Made by a program: the position numbers and the translations under genes. Of a DNA stretch of 8,167 nucleotides, positions 4,577 through 8,167 are shown piece after piece. The DNA is from an uncultured Fibrobacter sp. (GTDB taxonomy: Bacteria > Fibrobacterota > Fibrobacteria > Fibrobacterales > Fibrobacteraceae). Each line of letters opens with the position of its first letter. The first letter of the stretch is position 1. Below the pieces are notes generated by a model. The model saw only the letters and a program-made list of their open reading frames with translations. It was not told the DNA's origin and did no database searches. The stretch lies in the NCBI GenBank assembly GCA_947306025.1, contig CAMZFJ010000062.1, positions 1 through 8,167 of the forward strand. Reading direction: 5' to 3'.

Positions 4577-6496
4577 TTAAATCGACAAGCTCGGGAAATG
4601 GATTTTCGTGCGCAAGCCGGGGTTCGCGTTTTCCAATTCTATGTTCATATTACATAATGTGCACAATTTTTTGACCATCGAAAGTCCGATGCCTGTGCCG
4701 CTTGTCTGCCTGGTCATTTCGTTTTCGACTCTGTAGAATTCCTGGAAGACTTTTTTCATTTCGTTCGGCGGAATACCCGGACCGTAGTCGCGTACGGCGA
4801 GGTACATGTCGGTGCCCTTGATTCTCAGTTCCACGTTGATCATCTTGTAATCGGCGTTCTTGGAGAACTTGAGCGAGTTGTCGACGAGGTTCATCAGAAT
4901 CTGCATGATGGCATCGCGGTCAATCATGAGGCTGATGTTGTCTGCATCGGTATCCGAAGAAACGGTAAGTTCAAAGCCTTGCTTTTCGACGTTTTTGCTG
5001 TAAGTCGAAATGAAGTCGTCCAAGACTTCCTTGGGTTTCGCCATGCGGAGCTGCACGTTCCAGCGGTTTCCATCAAGCTTCGAGAGGTTCAGCACGTTCT
5101 GGATGAGTCTAGAAAGGCGGTCCGCTTCGCTTGCGATTTGTCCGTAATACTTCTGCTTCTTTTCTTCGCTTGCGACCCAGGAGTTCTGCAACAGTTCCGC
5201 GTACATCTTGATGGCGGTGAGCGGCGTCTTGAGTTCGTGCGTAATGGCAGAGACAAAGTCCTGGCGCTTTGCTGCGAGTTTCACGCGGCTTTGCGTCACA
5301 TGGTAAATCGAGATCAAGCCGATGGCAAGTACAGCAAGCATCAAGAATCCGATGAACAAGACAAATTCACCGCCGGGGGCGCGCTGCGTGGTGTACATCT
5401 TGAATGTGATATCCGAGAGTGGCGCCTGCAACGATTCCGAGAGGAGTTCCGTCGTGATGTTGTTGCGTTCGCCAAAGGCGACAAACGCCTTGTTCTTGTG
5501 GAAGAACGAGAGCACGAGCGGATCTTGCTGGTTGCCTTTTGTGACGCCCTTGTATTTTTCGATTTCGTTTTTAACAAGGTTCGTGAAGTAGGCGCGGGCT
5601 TCTACGATAAAGCCCTGGATGAATACATCGGGGCCGCGTCTAACGGTGCGGTGGAAAATGATGTAGTTCGAATCGACGATAGCCTGGAAAAAGTCAATTT
5701 CAGCTTCCATGGAATGCGTCGCTTCAGTGTTGATTAAGCGTACAAGGAGACCTGTCGTGTCAATCTTTGTAGATTCGACACCGAATGCAAAATCGCCGGT
5801 TTCGGTAATATGTTCTACGCGCGGCTTGTTGGTCTTCTTTTTCTTGCGCGTGCTTGCGATGTCGAGGTCTTGCTTATAAATCTGGTCGATGAGTCTGCTA
5901 TCGTTTTTCTGCGTCGAGTCAATGCCTTTTTCTGCGCTGCTCGAAGACGTTACGTTGGCTGTAGACGATGAAATGGCAGAGAATCCCGAAGTGTTGAGAA
6001 TCTTGCTTATTTTGTTGCGAATCGCGACGCGTCTGTCCCTATCGACCATCGGGATTTTTTCAAGGACTCCATCGGGGAGTACTGGCGTACTCAAGTTGCC
6101 GGACGGGTCAATCTGGAAATGCCCAATGAGGCCGACGTAATGGCTTCTCTGTGGAAATTCCGCAAGTTCGGACATCGTGATTTCTTCGCCGCCGAACACC
6201 GGGACGGAGCGGATGAATCGGTAGTCGGCGTATGAGCGCCTGTCTTCGATAGCGAGGTCCGCCGTGATGTTCTTGTTCAAATTCTGGAGCACAGAAAACG
6301 CATGTTCCTTGTAGCCAAAGAGCGACGACGTTTGCAACTGTGCGTAGGAATGGCTTAAAAGCATTATTACGGGAATCGCAATAATGACAAAAATCGCCAC
6401 AAAAATGAGACGATCTTTTGATGCAAGGATAAGGCTCCGAAGAGCCTTGTACTTGCTAGAGAGGTATGTTGAGATTTTTATACTGATTTCTCGCAT
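4577..6496 (-). CDS. Membrane-bound sensor histidine kinase
   Basis: A 639-residue two-component sensor. A first membrane segment (about 30-48) and a second (about 377-398) bracket a periplasmic region of about 325 residues. That region divides into two parts (about 50-168 and 228-372) joined by a low-complexity linker with serine runs (176-187) and a basic patch RKKKK (217-221). I recognise no known sensor fold in it. No HAMP domain fits in the roughly 16 residues between the second segment and the dimerisation helix. The H box is FVSAITHELKTPL with phosphoacceptor His420. The ATPase domain shows the N box (NLVDNSLKFS, 536-545), DYGPGI (570-575), the F box FQEFYRVE (584-591) and SGTGIGL (599-605), so all catalytic parts are present. 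It should autophosphorylate and pass phosphate to the regulator encoded just upstream. ATG at 6496 overlaps the regulator's last codons by 19 nt, which indicates translational coupling. No Shine-Dalgarno is evident. Confidence 0.93.
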   Translation of the reverse strand: MREISIKISTYLSSKYKALRSLILASKDRLIFVAIFVIIAIPVIMLLSHSYAQLQTSSLFGYKEHAFSVLQNLNKNITADLAIEDRRSYADYRFIRSVPVFGGEEITMSELAEFPQRSHYVGLIGHFQIDPSGNLSTPVLPDGVLEKIPMVDRDRRVAIRNKISKILNTSGFSAISSSTANVTSSSSAEKGIDSTQKNDSRLIDQIYKQDLDIASTRKKKKTNKPRVEHITETGDFAFGVESTKIDTTGLLVRLINTEATHSMEAEIDFFQAIVDSNYIIFHRTVRRGPDVFIQGFIVEARAYFTNLVKNEIEKYKGVTKGNQQDPLVLSFFHKNKAFVAFGERNNITTELLSESLQAPLSDITFKMYTTQRAPGGEFVLFIGFLMLAVLAIGLISIYHVTQSRVKLAAKRQDFVSAITHELKTPLTAIKMYAELLQNSWVASEEKKQKYYGQIASEADRLSRLIQNVLNLSKLDGNRWNVQLRMAKPKEVLDDFISTYSKNVEKQGFELTVSSDTDADNISLMIDRDAIMQILMNLVDNSLKFSKNADYKMINVELRIKGTDMYLAVRDYGPGIPPNEMKKVFQEFYRVENEMTRQTSGTGIGLSMVKKLCTLCNMNIELENANPGLRTKIHFPSLSI

Positions 6497-7206
6497 TCTG
6501 GTGCCGAACGCATCTGGTAACCTTCACCGCGGAAAGTAACGAGCAGCTTCGGATGAGCCGGATCGTCTTCAATCTTCTTGCGGAGCTTGGTAATGTGGAT
6601 GTCAACCGTGCGTGTATCGACGGATTCTGCGTTTTCATAACCCCAGACCTTGCGGAGGAGTTCGGAACGCGGAATAGCATGGTCGCGGTTGTTCCAGAGG
6701 TATTCAAGAATTTCGATTTCCTTGCGGGTGAATGCCAGTTCTTCTGTACCGCGTACGCCCGTGTATTCACGGAAGTTCACGCGGAGATTGCCGGCTACAA
6801 GCTTGCCTTCGTTTTCCATCGTCTGGCGGCTACGGCGGAGTACGGCCTCGATGCGTGCAAGGAGCATCGGCACGGAGAACGGCTTCGGGATGTAGTCGTC
6901 GGCGCCGAACTTGAGCCCGTTGATGATATCGTCATCGGAATTCTTTGCAGAAAGGATGATAATCGGGAGGCTCTTGTCCTTTTCGCGGATCTTGTCGCAA
7001 ACGGTAAAGCCGTCCATGCCCGGAAGCATAAGGTCCAGGAGTACGAGTCCGTACTGTCCGGAAAGTGCTTCGGCAAGGCCGCTTTCGCCGTCAACAACGT
7101 GCTTGACGCGGTAACCGTTGAGCTCGCAGAGGTCTACGAGGCCTTCGGCAATGGCAATTTCATCTTCGATGATGAGGATGTTCGTGCTGCTTGTATTTTG
7201 AGTCAT
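6478..7206 (-). CDS. OmpR/PhoB-family response regulator
   Basis: A 242-residue DNA-binding response regulator. The receiver domain (about 8-125) has the acidic pocket Glu14/Asp15 in IIEDE, phosphoacceptor Asp58 in LLDLMLPGMDG, Ser86 in ILSAK and Lys108 in YIPKPF, so all conserved residues are intact. The C-terminal winged-helix domain (about 135-233) has the usual FTRKEIEILEYL, the recognition helix region DTRTVDIHITKLRKKI (197-212) and the wing RGEGYQM (226-232). It should be phosphorylated by the overlapping kinase and bind direct repeats near promoters. Its target is unknown; the barrel gene just upstream or the regulator's own promoter would be natural candidates. The start at 7206 has only a weak AGG at a long spacing. 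The 48 nt back to the barrel gene hold no convincing promoter or terminator, only an AT-only 6-bp stem (TTTAAT/ATTAAA). Confidence 0.95.
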   Translation of the reverse strand: MTQNTSSTNILIIEDEIAIAEGLVDLCELNGYRVKHVVDGESGLAEALSGQYGLVLLDLMLPGMDGFTVCDKIREKDKSLPIIILSAKNSDDDIINGLKFGADDYIPKPFSVPMLLARIEAVLRRSRQTMENEGKLVAGNLRVNFREYTGVRGTEELAFTRKEIEILEYLWNNRDHAIPRSELLRKVWGYENAESVDTRTVDIHITKLRKKIEDDPAHPKLLVTFRGEGYQMRSAPECEKSV

Positions 7207-7254
7207 TCTTAGATACCTACTCTCTTCTAACCAACTTTTTTTTAATCTACAAAA

Positions 7255-8067
7255 TTAAAGGGCAAAACCGCCACCGATTTCGAATGCGAAATTACCGGCG
7301 TCGATATCGCTATCGTAGTCACCGCCGAGATAGCACTTGACGTTTGCATAGGCTGCGATCGGGATAATCGGGAGCTTGAAGCGGACACCGGCGAGCAAGT
7401 GGATACCGATGCTCTTGGTGAGGCCTTCGTCCTTGGCGTAGTCGACAACCTTTCTAGCAAGTTTTTCGCCGAAGTCGGAATCGGTCAAATGTTCAACAAT
7501 GGCTGCTTCTCCATATGCGTCTGCGACAACCTTTTCCACAAAAGCCTTGTTCAAGACGAACGTGTTCCAGTGAATGGTAAGACCGCCACCGACATACGGA
7601 CGGATGGGGAACAGCGGGATGGAGAACGGCTTGGTGACGGAAAGGTCTGCGTTCATGGAAATGTACTTCGGAGTTGCCTTCGCAAACGGAGTACCGCCGA
7701 GTTCAATTTCCAACGGAATCCTCTTGTAGTCGGCTTCGTCGAGAACTGCAGTCGGATTTGTGAGTGTTTCTACGGGATTCTTTCTTGCCCAGAGTGTTGC
7801 GTTGTAAGAGGCAAACTGGATGTTGAAAGTGGCTTCGACATCGACGAACGGAAGGATGTCAATCCATGCCTTGAAACCGAAACCCTGCAAGCCAGAGAAA
7901 TCACCATGACTGAACTGGAGATTGCCATTGGTGTTTTTGAGGCTTTCTCTATCGGCTTTTTTGAGTGTTGTACCCGCGATGGGGGCGTAATGTCCGCCAA
8001 TGCCTGCAATAGCAAAGGACTGGGTGGCAAGCAAAGCTGCCGCTGCGAAAATGAGTTTGAAATTCAT
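7255..8067 (-). CDS. Predicted outer-membrane beta-barrel protein, unknown function
   Basis: A 270-residue exported protein. The signal peptide is MNFKLIFAAAALLATQSFA, with cleavage near residue 19-21. The mature chain is rich in Gly, aromatic residues and alternating hydrophobic positions, as in amphipathic barrel strands. Examples are 60-88, 135-145, 156-170 (RPYVGGGLTIHWNTF), 219-247 and the final NFAFEIGGGFAL (259-270). Residues 172-216 are polar and look helical, so they may form an insert or periplasmic segment between strands. The repeated IPLFPIRPY and KLPIIPIAAY segments suggest two similar strand turns. It should sit in the outer membrane; no substrate can be inferred. The start at 8067 is supported by TAGGAG 7 nt upstream. 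It is followed after 48 nt by the response regulator, so it may belong to that operon or be its target. Confidence 0.8.
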   Translation of the reverse strand: MNFKLIFAAAALLATQSFAIAGIGGHYAPIAGTTLKKADRESLKNTNGNLQFSHGDFSGLQGFGFKAWIDILPFVDVEATFNIQFASYNATLWARKNPVETLTNPTAVLDEADYKRIPLEIELGGTPFAKATPKYISMNADLSVTKPFSIPLFPIRPYVGGGLTIHWNTFVLNKAFVEKVVADAYGEAAIVEHLTDSDFGEKLARKVVDYAKDEGLTKSIGIHLLAGVRFKLPIIPIAAYANVKCYLGGDYDSDIDAGNFAFEIGGGFAL

Positions 8068-8094
8068 TGTTTTGCTCCTAGGAATGTTTTGCTC
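8068..8094 (-). promoter_or_regulatory. Direct repeat in barrel-gene leader overlapping the ribosome binding site
   Basis: On the minus strand the 10-mer GAGCAAAACA occurs twice, at 8094-8085 and 8077-8068, offset by 17 nt. The second copy begins within the Shine-Dalgarno (TAGGAG, 8080-8075) and ends directly before ATG at 8067. The palindrome TCCTAGGA (8076-8083) lies between the copies. It could be an operator or a translational control site, or simply chance. Confidence 0.45.
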
Positions 8095-8105
8095 TTGAAA
8101 CTAAA

Positions 8106-8133
8106 TAAATATTAGGAAAAATGGTTTTTACAA
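8106..8133 (-). promoter_or_regulatory. Tentative promoter of the barrel gene
   Basis: On the minus strand TTGTAA (8133-8128) is followed after 16 nt by TATTTA (8111-8106). An overlapping TAATAT (8114-8109) is a better -10 match but gives only a 13-nt spacer. The region is strongly AT-rich and lies 40-65 nt before the start codon. Matches to consensus are poor, so this is a candidate only. The remaining bases to 8167 show no gene on either strand that I can support. Confidence 0.25.
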
Positions 8134-8167
8134 TTTAGAAAATGTTGCATTTTCGCCTGTTTATTCC

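Noticed and set aside
4979..5737. Long plus-strand open frame (252 codons) opposite the histidine kinase
   Set aside because: It is antisense to a kinase with all canonical motifs, and its product has no recognisable features. Long antisense frames are common opposite GC-biased codons.
6553..7212. Plus-strand open frame (219 codons) opposite the response regulator
   Set aside because: It is a shadow of a fully conserved regulator gene and has no support of its own.
7207..7254. AT-rich stem TTTAAT/ATTAAA between the barrel and regulator genes as a terminator
   Set aside because: The stem is 6 A-T pairs and on the transcribed strand it is followed by A residues rather than T.
7399..8115. Plus-strand open frame (238 codons) opposite the barrel protein gene
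   Set aside because: The minus-strand gene has a signal peptide, good ribosome binding site and beta-strand pattern. The plus-strand product is Cys-rich without domain logic.
1..8167. Mobile element, CRISPR array, tRNA/rRNA or defence island
   Set aside because: No transposase or integrase motifs, no spaced direct repeats of CRISPR size, no tRNA-like cloverleaf and no nuclease or toxin-antitoxin pair were found on either strand.

Overview
The window reads as ordinary chromosomal DNA of a Gram-negative bacterium with an outer membrane. Overall protein style, a trypanosome/plant-like phosphofructokinase, serine-rich linkers and AT-rich intergenic DNA with short tandem repeats resemble a Fibrobacter-type genome. 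That assignment is an inference from general resemblance and was not tested by a search.

Layout: the left edge holds the 3' part of a plus-strand phosphate acetyltransferase gene (pta). It ends in a hairpin-rich spacer and a strong bidirectional terminator (968-998). Everything else lies on the minus strand. Read in the direction of transcription (right to left) the order is: a predicted outer-membrane beta-barrel protein (7255-8067), an OmpR/PhoB-type response regulator (6478-7206), its histidine kinase (4577-6496, overlapping the regulator by 19 nt), a 58-nt array of 7-bp repeats (4515-4572), a phosphofructokinase (3045-4391), a 47-codon small gene (2879-3022), a signal-peptide-bearing TPR-like protein (2028-2870), a terminator (1918-1952), and an AT-rich lipoprotein gene (1042-1842) that converges on pta.

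Function: two themes are visible. One is central energy metabolism: glycolytic commitment by phosphofructokinase, and acetyl-CoA to acetyl phosphate by Pta. These two genes are on opposite strands and separate transcripts. The other is envelope biology: barrel protein, two-component system with a very large periplasmic sensor, periplasmic TPR-like protein, and a surface lipoprotein. The regulator and kinase are clearly translationally coupled. The barrel gene ends 48 nt before the regulator with no clear terminator, so the three may be co-transcribed. The phosphofructokinase, small gene and TPR-like gene are spaced 22 and 8 nt apart and probably form one operon that ends at 1918-1952.

I see no mobile element, CRISPR array, RNA gene or defence system, and no clear case for an undescribed multi-gene system. 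The items most worth a second look are the 47-codon gene, the heptamer array with matching short copies near other gene ends, the hairpin-dense spacer after pta, and the AT-rich lipoprotein gene.
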